Of a DNA stretch of 64,000 nt, positions 1 to 11,932 are shown piece by piece. Location: NCBI GenBank assembly GCA_019137255.1, contig WPDH01000101.1:310001-374000 (forward strand), given 5' to 3'. The translations under genes were made by a program, and so were the position numbers. Source of the DNA: Corinectria fuckeliana. Lineage: Eukaryota > Ascomycota > Sordariomycetes > Hypocreales > Nectriaceae. The notes beneath the pieces were generated by a model. That model did no database searches, was not told where the DNA came from, and was given only the letters and a program-made list of their open reading frames with translations. The first letter of the stretch is position 1. Each line of letters starts with the position of its first letter.

Positions 1-1767
1 GTCTTCCAGAGGGAACCAAGAAGCCCAGAGTGGACTTTGTAAGCTTGAATGGAGCTCCGATGACATTAATCGTACGATCATCGCCCCATTCCTTTCCTGA
101 GATCTGTTGGTAGAAATCCGGGGTCTGGAAGAGACCCGGTCGAGCTGTCTTAAGCGATTCCATCAACATGCCAGCAATCTCCGGAAGGTCAGTATTGTGA
201 CGAGGCTTGAAGGCAGGGTGAAGGGCGCGGATAGCAGCCTGTTGCTCCAAAGTATAGGCCCCAGCGCGGTACAGCCAGATGTTATAGTGCACCAAAGAAA
301 GGTCAATGTTGAAAGTGACGGGAGCCTTAGTGCGCTTCAGCAAAGCCTGAATGACCAAGCCTGCACCTAGAACGCCAGTCTGGTAGTCGGCGTTGGCTGT
401 TAAATAGTGTTAGCGGGAGCAGTCTACTCTCATAAGAGGCTATGCTTACGAAGGAGTGGCTGAACGGGTTCATTTAGACCCAAGAATTCGCCCGTCATTA
501 TAGCAAGACCGACAGTACAATCAGCGATCTGCTGCCAGCCAGAGCGGTGAGCCCACGGACCGTTATAGCCATAGCAGTCCTCTCGAACATGGATGAGAGA
601 GGGGTTCAACTCCCGCAGTATCTTTGGGCCAAAGCCCAACTTCTCAATAGCATGAGGTCGATAGCCATCAACAACAACATCGGCATCTTTGATGATAGAG
701 CGAAGAAGCGCCTTGCCCTCATCTGTCTTCAGGTCGGCGCTTACATCACGCTTCCCGACGTTAACATCAACTAACGCAATACCCGTATCGGGAAGCGAAG
801 GACAGGAGATCTTGATGACATCTGCGCCGAGGGCAGCCAAGATTTTGGAGACTGTAGGAGCTGCGACGGCACGAGACATATCGACTACGCGGATGCCATC
901 GAGGGGTCGGAACTCAGACTTATGGGCCGGCTTCGGCCAAGCCTTTTGAGGTCCAGCGAATTCTGTAATGCTAGCAATAGGTTCTTTAGCTGCAATCTTG
1001 CCCTATATTAAAGCCGATTAGCATAAAGTCGTCCTAGGTGGCTAATACAAGTATCCACTTACATGCTCAGTGTTGAAGAACTCTTCTGGTGTGTAGCAGA
1101 TAGTGCCGGCCTGACGATGGACCTCATTCTCAAGGTGGTCGAGCTCTTCGGCATCATACTGAGCTACCTTGTCTGCCCAGATCTGCTTGGCCTCCTCAAG
1201 AGTGACGTCCTGCTCAGGAATATCAAACATCTTCATGAGAACCTTAGCGTTCAGAGACCCATGTGTATGATAATATCGACCATCTTTCGTCTTATACTGG
1301 TTGGTACTGGCTCGGTGGATCGGCTTGAAGAGGTTATGCTTGTCTGCCTCAGATATGTTATCCGTGATAACCTTAGATGCCGCTGTGACTATCGTGCCAT
1401 CAATGTTGGGTAGGAAGAACCCGAATAGGAAAGCGGAGGCATGATCACTATATTAGAGAGGCATGTTAGCCTATCCTGTTAATAGTGTGAGGGTAATCAA
1501 TACGGCTTACGTGTTGACTATGATGTCCTGCTTGATTCCATAGCGGTCCTCGGCCACAGCAGCAGCGCTTGCAGCGACAAATGCCGAAATGGCCGAGATA
1601 GACTCACTGAACTTGACAGGGACCGGGAGCCACGGGTCGGGATGTCCAGTGAAATCGACCCTCTCCGCCGCTGCCTTCACCTCCGGACTGACTTGCAGGT
1701 TGGGGTCGTTCAGGAGCGCCTCGATGAAGAGACGCTTAGCTTCAGCCTGGATAGTGTATTTAGACAT
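1..1767 (-). CDS. CaiB/BaiF family III CoA-transferase, 3' end cut by the window
   Basis: Four exons are visible on the minus strand: 1511-1767, 1063-1447, 450-1002 and <1-396, with clean GT-AG junctions and consistent phase. They give at least 530 residues and run off the left edge. The stretch reading RVVDMSRAVAAPTVSKILAA, followed by an ADVIKI-like strand and an ADVVVDGYRP motif, is typical of family III CoA-transferases (formyl-CoA transferase, carnitine CoA-transferase and alpha-methylacyl-CoA racemase relatives). These move CoA between carboxylic acids or epimerise acyl-CoAs. The start at 1767 opens the first long frame and is followed by a normal N-terminal extension seen in fungal members. 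The substrate cannot be deduced. The neighbouring SDR and GFA protein suggest small-molecule or acid catabolism, which is inference. Confidence 0.88.
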
Positions 1768-2894
1768 GGTGTTCAGATGGTGTTGAGAGCAGAGGGCGAA
1801 AGATCCAGTGAATAAACTTGTGTACGGACTTGAAGTTCAGAGGCCTATGAGCTGCTTCCATTGGGGGCCGTATATATAGTATGTATGTAAGTCCTATGTG
1901 TACGCGCCTTCATGGTGTATGTCCATATCTAGATGATCATTGTTAGAACACAGTAGTACTCCGACCTATCAGATCCCCGGATACCTTGAGATGGAGAGCA
2001 TTTGCTGCACACAATATCCACGGGCCGCGGGATAATACGAAGTTAGCTTCGATCGTGTTCCGCACAGGCAGGGAAGGGAATGTGGGGCCGCGGGCCGCGG
2101 TTCGAAGAGATTCGACCTTCAAGCTCTTGACTGGGATTGGCTAGGATTGGCTAGGGTTAGACCTATATCATAATCTCCATTAGGCAACGATCGCTGTATC
2201 ATGGAACTGCACTGAGCGGTGAAGTTGACTAGACTACAGTAGATAGATAAATGTCATCAGGCTGGATGAAGGGACTGGTTAGGGTGGCATCGTTATCATT
2301 GCCGAGCATCCGAGTCGTAATGGCTGCTCCGTAGATTAGTCCCATACGAACCTTGGCGGCGAGAAACAGGGAGCTTGATGTGATTTCGTTCGAGGCGTTG
2401 TGCATTGGTTGGTGTACTTTCAATTCGGGTAACTGGCAGGATGTCATACTGGGCAAAATGGACATGTTCACAGTCAATCATTACTGAGTTGTCCATTTCC
2501 GCTGCTGGCATAAGGAGAGTGAGTCAGTATTCCAGTGAGTCAACAGGTCTCGTCAGCCTTTGTCTTACCCTACAGGTGAAGTAAAGCTGGCGGTTTTGTT
2601 AGCAAGTTTAGACTTAGATAGCAGTGAGTGAGTAAAGTGAGGAGCCGAACATAATGGACTACCGAGTATTCTATTTATTTTGTATGGAAGACAGGCTCAC
2701 ATTTAATGTACAGTATTGTTCTGCATGGGTACTTTACTCTGATGGGAGAAATAGTTTAAATAATTTTTATTTCAATTCAACCAGGTCCACGTCACTCAGC
2801 TTTATATCTAGGAATTTCTGCAAAAGCTAGAAGGAACAAAAGTTGCAGACTTTTAGCCCTCTTCTAAAAAAAGACCTGAATAGCAAAGAAGCCA
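1768..2894. promoter_or_regulatory. Intergenic region with GC-rich palindromic motifs upstream of the CoA-transferase
   Basis: No convincing gene is seen in 1.1 kb; the short ORFs here lack family features. GGGCCGCGG occurs near 2021-2030, and a doubled GGCCGCGGGCCGCGG block lies at 2086-2100. Similar elements recur at 4049-4060 and 4093-4107, upstream of the SDR and GFA genes. CGG/CCG half-sites are typical binding elements of Zn2Cys6 regulators, so these are candidate operators. The part near 2640-2840 is AT-rich and probably holds the 3' end of the SDR transcript. Confidence 0.45.
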
Positions 2895-3911
2895 TCACTT
2901 GGTCGTTGGCACTTCAAGCTGGATGGTGGCAGAGAGACCGGCGTCAACAGGTAGGATCACTCCAGTCACCCACCGTGCTTCAGGGCTCGACAACCAACGC
3001 ACCGCATAGCCGCTATCCCACCCGTATCCTTCAGTTCCAAGCATGTTTCCCTCGGAACGCGTCTTCCGCACAAGATCGCTCACGTCGGCGTCCTTTGCCA
3101 GGACGGGATGCTCGAACAGCAGGGGTGTCCAAACGGAACCTTGGGTGATGGGATTGTCAGAACCGGATGCATAAGGTAACAAAAGGGGCTGGGACTTTGA
3201 CGTGTACTTACCAGGGCAGACGCAGTTGACTCGAATCCCTTCCTTTCCGTGCTGGTACGCCATGTTCTTGGTCATGGCTGTAATGGCTCCCTTGGAGGTC
3301 GGGTACAGAAGGTTCTTCATTCCTCCGTTTAGGGCTGCAACAGAGGAAATGTTGACGATGCTGCCCTTGATCTGGCCCTCGTTCTTCAGCATGGCGGGGA
3401 TGGCGTACTTGGACATGATGACCATGCTCGAGACGTTGATGGTCATGCCCTTCTCCCACTCCTTCACATCGAGCGTTACTGCAGTGCCGTTGGCGCCACC
3501 GATACCGACATTGTTGATGAGGATATCCAGGCGGCCAAACTTGTCGATGGCGGTCTGGATGATGCGTTCGGCGTCTTCCTCGGACGTGACATCGCCGGTG
3601 CAGGCAATGGCAGTTCCTTTGGCGTACGTCTCGATGTACTCGACCGTCTTTTGCGCCCACTCGGTTTGCCGATCGACACAGACGACGGCGGCGCCGTCTT
3701 CGGCTAGCAAGTATGCAGCTGCACGGCCGTTTCCAAATCCTGTGCCAGCACAACCTGCTCCGGTGACAATGGCCACTTTGCCTTTGAGTGAACGGTTGGC
3801 TCTGAGATCCATGGTGGAAGTGGAGGGAGTGTCTAAGTGTGGGGATGAGTTTTCAAGTATCGGTGAAGCTTCAGGATGCACAACAGGATGGGATTGTCTT
3901 GTTGACGACAC
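2895..3911 (-). CDS. Short-chain dehydrogenase/reductase (classical SDR)
   Basis: Two exons, 3213-3911 (boundary at 3212/3213) and 2895-3139, give about 314 residues. The 72-bp intron (3140-3211) is in frame, so an unspliced read would stay open; splicing restores the conserved CPGSVWTP turn after strand beta-6. Visible motifs are the cofactor-binding TGAGCAGTGFG loop, the NNVG strand, an ISS catalytic serine, a YPTSK Tyr/Lys pair and the C-terminal PVDAG. It should catalyse an NAD(P)-dependent alcohol/ketone interconversion in the cytosol. The first ATG gives a roughly 33-residue N-terminal extension; an internal ATG at 3812 (MDLRAN) would give a more usual SDR length. The substrate is unknown. 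Confidence 0.9.
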   Translation of the reverse strand: MSSTRQSHPVVHPEASPILENSSPHLDTPSTSTMDLRANRSLKGKVAIVTGAGCAGTGFGNGRAAAYLLAEDGAAVVCVDRQTEWAQKTVEYIETYAKGTAIACTGDVTSEEDAERIIQTAIDKFGRLDILINNVGIGGANGTAVTLDVKEWEKGMTINVSSMVIMSKYAIPAMLKNEGQIKGSIVNISSVAALNGGMKNLLYPTSKGAITAMTKNMAYQHGKEGIRVNCVCPGKYTSKSQPLLLPYASGSDNPITQGSVWTPLLFEHPVLAKDADVSDLVRKTRSEGNMLGTEGYGWDSGYAVRWLSSPEARWVTGVILPVDAGLSATIQLEVPTTK

Positions 3912-4334
3912 GGCAAGGTAATGGCTTCATTTTTATCTCATGCCGTCTTCGTCCCAAGTCTTCAGAAAGCCGCTTAGCCCACTCGCGTCCGACGGCCCCT
4001 AGCTACGACGTTGGCCAATGCGACACAGCATCCGCTCACCATCACGTTCGGCCCGCGGAAGTGTTTCCAGGTAACGGAGATCCGGGGCAGATCCGGCCCG
4101 CGGGCCGCGTACCGTGGCCCGCGTACCATGACCCGCGCTTTGTGTGTTTTCGCCAGGTTCACTTGACGAAGCCTCTCAGGTGTTTGTTGGCTATTGCAGC
4201 TTGGAGAGAGAAGATAAAGACGGACTCTTGCTCGTCATCAAGGTCTTGGAATCAACCCAGGCACTGCAACACATCCTACTACCTGCTGCCCTGAATTCTA
4301 GACTTTGCAAAACCCAATCCTCAAATCCGCCAAG
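3912..4334. promoter_or_regulatory. Divergent promoter between SDR and GFA genes
   Basis: This 423-bp region separates two divergently transcribed genes. It contains CGGCCCGCGG near 4049-4058 and a perfect 14-bp palindrome, CGGCCCGCGGGCCG, at about 4093-4106, followed by two partial GGCCCGCGTACC repeats. These match the GC elements in front of the CoA-transferase. A regulatory role is inferred from position and symmetry only. Confidence 0.5.
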
Positions 4335-4839
4335 ATGCCTTCCGGAAGCTGCTGGTGCAAGAAGATCAAGTACGAGTACAACAGTACTCCGGCGTACAGG
4401 GTTTGTCTCTCTCCTCTCTCAATGGTGGCCGGATCTACTGGGGGGAAATCCGGATCCGACTAACAACACCAAATAGGTGCAATGCCACTGCATCACCTGC
4501 CAGAAGATCTCTGGCGCCGCCTTCACGGTCAACGTCATGGTTCCCAAGGAGACCCTTAAGATCACGCAGGGAGAAGATCACCTCAGGTCGTACACGCAGC
4601 AGCATATCCTTGGCAGTCCCCTCACCATTTACTTCTGCGACACGTGCTCCTCCAACGTGTGGAAGAACCTGCACACCGACGAGTCGGAGAACATGTGGGT
4701 CGTGCAGACGGGGACGCTGGATGGTGAAAACGGAGAGCTCGGAGCCGATGTGGAGGTTCCTCTGCACGAGGGGTTCCCGGCGAACCGTGCGAAGTGGCTC
4801 CCGGCGGTGCCCGGCCTGACCAAAGTCGGAGGGGATTAA
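4335..4839 (+). CDS. GFA / CENP-V-type zinc-binding protein
   Basis: Two exons, 4335-4400 and 4477-4839, with a 76-bp GT-AG intron give 142 residues. Cysteine motifs at the start (GSCWC), then CHCITCQKISG and CDTCSS, match the zinc-binding layout of the glutathione-dependent formaldehyde-activating enzyme (GFA) superfamily. Many fungal members have no proven enzyme activity, so formaldehyde-glutathione chemistry should not be assumed. The small size and single domain are normal for the family. It is divergent from the SDR and shares its promoter region. Confidence 0.88.
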
Positions 4840-5255
4840 ACGACAACAACAACAACAACAACAGCAGCAACAAGGACCTGAACCGGGCGGGCTTGGTCGG
4901 GCTGCTTTGGGCTATGAAGCCTATGGCTAGATTAGGAGTATGAAAATGACAGAAAATGACAGTTGTGTACACCGTCTGACCATCCATGTGCCATATGTTA
5001 CATTAGTGGCCGGGGCCTGCGTGGCATGATGACGATAGCTCCCTACTAGTAACTGCCGGGCCCCCCCGGGGGATCGCGGGATAGTCAGCCGAGCGGAGAG
5101 ATAGCGGGTCCAGCCGAGGCAGCTTTTAGCCCCCAGCTGCTAAAAGACGCATCCCTCATTCACTCCGGTTCACTTCCTTGGTAGATTAACCAAAGAGAAA
5201 ACCGAAGTCTTGCTTGGCACATCACGACACCCACCCAGCAATACAAGAGAACGCA
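4840..5255. repeat. Intergenic stretch with CAA microsatellite and C/G tract
   Basis: Directly after the GFA stop there is a (CAA)n tract at about 4842-4875, interrupted by CAG. At about 5058-5075 there is a GGGCCCCCCCGGGGG tract. No gene is seen. The second half should contain the promoter and 5' UTR of the downstream regulator. Confidence 0.5.
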
Positions 5256-7626
5256 ATGCCTGTCGAGCGCAAACGAGCTTCCGCGGCCTGCCAAGGGTGC
5301 CGCGCTCGCAAGATCCGCTGCGATGTCATCAACAGACTTCCCTGCATCAGGTGTAGGCTGGAGCGGACCAGCTGCGTGATGACCAAGCAGAGGAACGGGT
5401 AAGGCCAGCTGTAACTTTCGCACCCTCCCTCATTACACCACCACTGAAATCGCGGGCAAAGTAGCAACAGCATCAGCAACAGCAACAGCAACAGCCGCAG
5501 TACAGCGACGATAACAGGGCAGTCGACGACCACCACGGTACCAACGCCCATCAATGACCAGCAGCAGTTCCCAGTCGAGGAGGATGACGCCCTGAATGCT
5601 TCGGCTCTGGCTCTGTGGACCGACGACAGCCCAGCATCTACATCTGATACCGCCGGGCTCAGACTCGGGCTCGGGCTCTCTCCGTCAGAGTACACCTCAC
5701 CGCAGGCTGGTTTCCTCCAGGGTCCCTTTGATCTCCTCGGCCCGCCTCACGTCCAGACGGACCAGCAGCTCCCCGCCTCTGACGTCCTCCCGGTCGACTG
5801 GCTTGGTGACCCCGTACCTCCCAGTGCGCCATGCATAGGATCCTGCAAGTTGTCTCACTTAGCCGACGAGGACTTGAACTACCTCGTGCGGAAGGGGGTC
5901 TTTGCGCTTCCTCCCCAGCCCGTGCAGGAGAGCTTCTTCAGGGCATATTTCCTCTTCATCCACCCGTTCCTGCCCGTGTTGGCCGAGGACGAGTCGTGGT
6001 CAGAATATGAACGTGGCTTGAAGAACATGAGCCTCCTGTTGCACAGGTCCATGCTGTTCGCTGCCTGTCCGGTGAGCGGCGCCCAAGTCTCATCCTCGTT
6101 TGCGAGTCCGACTGATGACCCGAGCTTTAGTTTGTCTCCGTCGATGACGTCCGCCCGCTCGGCTATAGTTCCGTCGCCGAAGCACAAGAATCACTCTTCG
6201 ACAAGGCACGGGTAAGTCTGCTTCTGAAACAGGGGAGGCAGGTCATTGCAGACAGCTTCCTTCTCCGACTAACCATTTGCCCAGCTGCTCTTTGACTTTG
6301 AGACGGAGGAAGACAAATACGCCGTCGTTGGCGCGGCTCTGTTGCTATCGTACCGCTCGCCAAGGCCGTACCGAAAATCTTTCCAGAGGACATCGTACTG
6401 GCTGGCTCTCGCTACGTCGATGATCAAGGAAATATCCTATGAACACGAAGGGACATCCACGGGCCCCCCTGTAAGCAGCGGGAAGTCTCTCAAGCGTCTC
6501 CAGTGGGCCTGTGCCGTTCGAGAATTCACAATCTCTCTCAGTTCACGAAAAATCACCGACATGGAATCATGCCTACCCAAACTTCCTTCTCTTCACGTCG
6601 AGGACATCGAAGAATACACTCTCTACTCCAAGGTCTACGACAAAGAAACCAAGCTTACTTTGATAAGAATGTTTCTGTCTCTGACGGAACTCACGAAGTT
6701 GGCTGCCAAGATCCACCTGGTCAAGCATTCAGCGGGGTCGGAACCAGACTTGGGAGGGAAGGCCGGAGATCAAATCGTCCAAAGCCTGTTCAACGTAGAC
6801 AGAGCGAGCTTCGAACTGGCTGCGTGGCGAGAAACATTCGCCGACACTTTCTCTCTCGTTACGACGACCTCGACTTTGACCAACCTCAAAATGCTTGTAT
6901 TCCATCGGAACCTAGCTCTGCTATTGTGCGAGTAAGATGCCCGTCCATCGCCATAGCTCGCCTTGGAACAGCTGACGAACATTACACAGTTCCACCTTAG
7001 TCACCTTGAATCAACCGCACCAAGCGTACTTCAGTAACTCGTCGCAGTGGTCACGGGGCATGGTAAGCCTTCTCGAAACGCAGTGGCAGCGGGCAAAACG
7101 CACAGCAGCCGACATGACAAACCTGATCACAGAGGTCAGAAACCTTGGTCTGGGCCCATATCTGCCCATCACAATGTAAGCAAACAGCTCCAGCCCAAGG
7201 ATTGTGCAAACATGCAGGGCATCTTGTGGACGGGGGACTCCATTTGACATTCTCAGGTCACACATTGCCATAAATACTGGAATCATTCATACATTACAAC
7301 GGCCCATACACCAGTTCACACAATCGTCCGACAGGCAGGAAAGCGTTAAGCTCTGCATGAATGTGCTTGCGGAGTTGGAGCAGAGGTTTCCAGTCGTGAA
7401 CGATATGACGACCATCCTCCGTGCTGCGATCCAGTTTGCCGAGCAGGAAGTCGCCGCCTACAGTCTGTGGAAGTCCGTATCTGCGGATTTCGGAGATAGC
7501 AAAGACCTCTTGTCTGGGTATGACCAAGACATGATTGTTCAAGAAGCCGATATCATTTCAAGGACGATTCATTTCCTCGATCAGTCGTTTTCCAAAGCTG
7601 GGTCTGCACTAGTTAGAATCAGCTAG
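5256..7626 (+). CDS. Zn2Cys6 transcription factor with fungal-specific TF domain
   Basis: Six exons (5256-5398, 5462-6071, 6131-6211, 6285-6931, 6990-7175, 7257-7626) give 678 residues with all junctions in phase. The N-terminus carries the binuclear zinc cluster ACQGCRARKIRC followed by PCIRCRLERTSC. After a Ser/Asn/Gln-rich linker comes the fungal TF domain (PF04082 type): FFRAYFLFIHPFLPVL, then the spliced LGYSS...LLFDFE region and YWLALA helix. This is a nuclear DNA-binding regulator expected to recognise CGG-type half-sites. It lies between the GFA/SDR genes and the esterase-aminotransferase pair, so either group could be its target. Unspliced reads of this gene give several misleading fragments. 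Confidence 0.9.
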
Positions 7627-8043
7627 TAAGGCAGGCATTCCCTTTAAGAACCGAGTTGTTTAAGAGGCCTTGATTCAAAGTTTGGTCCTAGACTGTAACT
7701 AACTCTCTTGGAAGGACTGGCTAATCTTCAGTAATAAATCTTCTCGTCTGACACCTATACTTACATTACTATTACTGTGAAAGCTAAGTAATGTTAAGTA
7801 TGATTATATTAACAGTATTAGAACAGCAGCTAAGAAGGTGCCCTATTATTATTTACTTTTAAATATACCTTCCTTAATGTCTTAGATAAAAGAAACAATC
7901 CAGTAAAGAGGTGCCCTATAGCATTAGGATATCTTATAGATGGTATGGTAACCGCGTCGCCCGGGAACAGATCTAAGATGGCGTGCTTAACCTAGCATAG
8001 TGCTCACACTGCTCTATCACTTGCTAAGGACGATTATATACAA
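7627..8043. other. AT-rich convergent intergenic region with a repeat insertion
   Basis: This lies between the 3' ends of the regulator and the esterase. It is AT-rich and contains the reverse-oriented copy of a dispersed repeat (7857-7908), flanked by a direct repeat AGGTGCCCTAT at 7836-7846 and 7909-7919. No coding potential is seen. Confidence 0.5.
7857..7908 (-). repeat. Dispersed short repeat, copy 1 (reverse)
   Basis: The reverse complement of this AT-rich segment aligns by eye over about 50 bp with 24233-24292. Shared blocks are TTTACTG, CTTTCTTTATCTAAGA and ATTTAAA. The flanking AGGTGCCCTAT direct repeats could be a target-site duplication, which would suggest a small insertion. Confidence 0.5.
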
Positions 8044-9801
8044 CTATATATGGTTGATCAGCTCGCTTTTCCTTAAACAAAGCTCATCACTCAGTCCAAT
8101 CAAGTCAGGCAGCAGTCCCTCCGCTCGAAGCTTCTCCCATACGTCATACCCCCAGTTGCTGTTTTCTTCCCTAGTCTTCATCTCTGCTTCTGCTCCAAAC
8201 ACCATCCATTTCCCCTTTTCAGTCCCAAGCCTTTGCCATGGATCTTCTCCGCTCGCAAACGTGATCCAAGCCTCGGTCATCTTGTCCGCTATCCTCTGCT
8301 GCGTTGGCGGTAGTGTATGCCTGAGAATACCCCACACGAGGACATTATCATTCGAGTGGTGCGCAAGTCCACCCCACGCGCTGTTGTACGGTGAGGGGAC
8401 GTTGAAGTGATAGGTGAAGATAGCTGAAGATGTTGTTCTTAGTGCCTCTTTCTGTGCGAAGTAGATTGGCGCCGAGTAGAGCCCATGCGATGTCATTCTC
8501 TCGATAGCCCAGAACAGATCCTGAGATGATAGGTCCTCTCGGATGCCATACGCCTCCGCGAGCTTCTGGGCACTGTCAGCTCCAAGATAATCCTTCATCT
8601 TGGCCAGCGTCAGCTCGGTCGATGGAGTCGCCAAGTCCTGTCCCTCAGCCATCGGCGACGGGGACAAATTGTCCCAAGACTTATTCCAGATGATGCACTC
8701 GTTCTTGGCGTCGCCGATCATGATCCGCGGACACCACTCGGGTACCTCGAACTTGTCAAATCTGGGACCTGGTGGCAGTGGCGCACCGACGAAAACCCCG
8801 TCGTCGCACAAGGGCAATGTGACTACTGGGGTGATGAAGGTTGGAATCATGGCCGCCGTGAGCTGAGTCGAGCTCACCTCGAGGATACGCCGCACCCTCT
8901 CCCTTGGAGGCAGGTCGAGAGAGATCCCGAGGTTGAGGAGCATCTTTTCATAGACAACATGATATTCGTCGACGGATAACACGCCGCAAAGCCAGACGAG
9001 ACCCGATTGTAGGATGGCACTGCTGAAGAGGGGCTCGCCACGGAGTAGATGTGCGTGAACAGATGCCGCACCTGCACTCTGCCCGAAGAGTGTCACGCGG
9101 CTTGGGTCGCCGCCAAAGGCTGAGATGTGCTTTTGCACCCAGCGCAAAGCAAGGACTTGGTCCCACAGGCCATTGTTTCCGACGCCCTCGTCACCGTTCT
9201 CCCTGTTGTACTCCAGGAGGTCATGGCCGGCTAGGAATCCGTACACACCAAGTCTGTAGTTGAGGGTGACAATAATGGCCGACTTGGAGAGGCCGGCAGA
9301 GGTCGAGGCTAGCATACGGCCGTCGTACAGGGGTGACGCGCTGGTTGAGTAGGTGAATGCGCCGCCGTGGAGGAACACCATCACTGGCAACGACTTGGGT
9401 GGCTCATCATCTTGAGAAGGGACCCATGGAACGGAAATGTTGAGGTTAAGGCAGTCCAACTCATCGGCGACGGGGACATCGAGCCACGGCCTGGAAGGGG
9501 TGGGAATAGGGTAAAAGTCCCTGGGTGGTTGCGGACAATACGGCCTACACTTCACCATCAGCATGCATCCATTACCGGCGAGTCTTTCAAGCCGCTTCAC
9601 TCACCCGAGCCTGGTTCCATCATGTTTTGAATCTTTCCAGGGCCCTGAAGCCACAGATCTCCTGAAGCGGCCAGGAACCTCTCCATAAGGAATGCCTAGG
9701 TATTGGTGTACTTCATTGTTGAGTGAAATGCCCGTCACGGATCCTAGTCCGGGAACGATGAGCTCGACTTTCCCAACCGAGGGGGTCTCGTCCGACCGCA
9801 T
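8044..9801 (-). CDS. Type-B carboxylesterase (alpha/beta hydrolase)
   Basis: Exon 1 (9605-9801) and exon 2 (8044-9544) are joined across a 60-bp intron, which restores the usual GPYCPQPP turn. This gives 565 residues from the ATG at 9801; an upstream in-frame ATG at 9885 would add 28 residues, and the start is uncertain. Hallmarks are YLGIPYGE near the N-terminus, CLNLNI, the oxyanion FLHGGAF, the NYRLG strand, the nucleophile elbow FGQSAGA and a late AHHSND containing the probable catalytic His. The enzyme hydrolyses carboxylic esters or amides. No signal peptide is evident, so it is probably intracellular. It is divergent from the aminotransferase. Confidence 0.9.
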
Positions 9802-9885
9802 TGTGATTGAAGAGCTGGAAAGTATGGCTGGATGAGGACTTATCAGTTGCATCCTTGGCCTGTTTTTATGACGAGAGCCCACCAC

Positions 9886-10274
9886 GGCCTTCGTTCGTTA
9901 TCGGATCCTGTCAGGCCCATTTATCGATCCACTGTAGAGGTTCCGCGTTATCTCGACTATCCGACGGCATTCGGCTTTGGGCCAGATCCGCCACGTTTGA
10001 CGAGCCGCCGCGTTTGGGACGGCTTTGGATCAAAGCCGACACTAATAAACACATGATCCACCATCCCCTCCTTATCTACCACTCTCGGACGTGGGGCGAC
10101 ATCACAAACTGAGGTTTCGCAATGTACGTGGACGGGGCGTTTTCTCGTACCTTGGCTGTTAAAAGGGCCTGGATAATTGAAGAGGGGACCCGGCTGATCC
10201 CTATCAACTTCATGCTCTAAGAGAGTCTCCCTCCTTGCTGTTTTCATCTGCTTGATCTGGCATATACCGCTACC
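9886..10274. promoter_or_regulatory. Divergent promoter between esterase and aminotransferase
   Basis: This is a 389-bp (or 473-bp, if the shorter esterase start is used) region with genes leaving in both directions. A CT-rich stretch precedes the aminotransferase ATG at 10275. Co-regulation of the pair is inferred only from the head-to-head arrangement. Confidence 0.4.
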
Positions 10275-11807
10275 ATGGCTCCCTCACTAGTCTACGAAAA
10301 CGAGCTCATTGAGCCGGCAGCTCCGTTGGCTACACTAGATGTCACCTCGTCGAACAAGTCTGTGAAGCTGGTGATACCAGAAGCCGAACCGTCACTCCTC
10401 CATCGTTCGCTCATCGAACGCCCTTGCAAAGTCGAAAGAGCCTCTGGCAGCTACCTCTTCCTCGAAAATGGCCGGAAGGTCCTGGACGCCTGCGGTGGTG
10501 CAGCAGTCGCCGTCATTGGCCACGGCAACGAGGAGGTAATCGGCGCCGTCGCTGCCCAAATGGCCAGAGTCAGCTACGTTCATACGCTAGCATACACAAC
10601 CGAGTCGGCAGAGGAACTGGCTCGATGCGTTCTGCGGCGAGACACTTCGGCCAGGGGCAGCTTTGACCACGGTCTCGTCAAGGCCTTCTTCGTCGGGAGT
10701 GGCAGCGAAGCGAACGATGCAGCGATGAAATGCGCAAGGCAGTATTGGTTCGAGAGAGGCCAAACCCAACGGCAACACTTCGTCTCTCGGCGGCAAGGCT
10801 ACCATGGCAATACGATTGGTGCTATGTCAGTTTCGACCGTGTTGGGGAGAAGAGCACCGTACCGCAGTATACTGCTACCGCACGTGTCGCATGTCAGTCC
10901 CCCAGATGTGTATCATGGCATGCGAGAGGGCGAGACGGAGGCCGAGTTCGTCACACGTCTCTTGGTAGAGATGGAGGATGAATTCCTCAAGGTCGGCCCC
11001 GAAAACATCATCTCATTCATGTAAGTGTCTTCCTGGTCTCACTCGTCTCTTCAAGATGCAGCGCTGACCTGTCAACTCTTTAGAGCTGAGACTGTAGTTG
11101 GTGCCGCTTTGGGAACCATGCCTGCGCCAACGGGGTATTGGCCTGGCGTTCGCGCTCTCTGCGACAAATATGGAATCTTGCTTCACCTCGACGAAGTCAT
11201 GTGTGGCTCCGGCCGGACAGGGACCTACTTCGCGTTCGAGCAAGAAGGCATTCAGCCCGACATCGTTACTATTGGGAAGGGCCTTGGCGGAGGTTACGCC
11301 CCTATCGCCGGGATGCTGATCAATCAACGAGTCGTTGATGGTCTGAAGCAAGGTACCTCGGCTTTCAATCACGGCCATACCTACCAAGCGCATCCTGTTT
11401 CGTGCGCGGCGGCATTGGCAGTGCAGAAGGTTATGAAGCGTGACGACCTGGTGGCGAAGTGCGCGCAGAAAGGACAGCGGCTACGCCAACTCCTGTTTGC
11501 AGCTTTCCAGGATTGTGACTACGTGGGAGATATCAGAGGGAGAGGGTTATTCTGGTCAGTGGAGTTTATGAAGGACAAAGGAGAGAAAGTACCGTTTCCT
11601 AACAGCGTGGACTTTGCATCCATGGTACAGCGCGCAGCGTTCAACATGGGAGTAGCGGTCTACCCAGGAGGGGCTACCATCGATGGGGTGAACGGCGATC
11701 ATGTCATCTTTGCGCCGCCTTACACGGTTTCGAATGAAGAGATGAGAATCGCCGTGTCGACTCTGAAAAGGGCGTACGAAGAAGTCGTGAGCCTCATCAA
11801 AGCGTGA
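10275..11807 (+). CDS. Class-III pyridoxal-phosphate aminotransferase
   Basis: Exons 10275-11020 and 11084-11807 give 489 residues; the junction reads FIAETVVGAALG. The fold-type I class-III pattern is clear: FFVGSGSEANDAAMK (phosphate-binding loop), YHGNTIGAM, LDEVMCGSGRTG with the PLP-contacting Asp, and TIGKGLGGGYAPIAG with the Schiff-base lysine at about residue 314. The family moves amino groups from omega-amino acids, ornithine, GABA or beta-amino compounds to 2-oxo acids. The substrate is unknown. An amino acid permease and an MFS carrier nearby suggest uptake and use of a nitrogenous compound, which is inference. Confidence 0.93.
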
Positions 11808-11932
11808 AGGGTCAAATGGCTGCATAAGACTAGAGGCAACTAGGTAGCTGGTTAAAAGTAGAGAAAAGAAAACCCCCATCAAAGATGCTAGCCACCCATA
11901 ATGAATGCTTCAGATTTATCCCCTTCTTTTCT

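Noticed and set aside
3202..3921. 239-residue plus-strand ORF opposite the SDR
   Set aside because: It is the antisense shadow of a clear SDR with intact motifs; low-complexity Pro/Thr/Met-rich product with no family.
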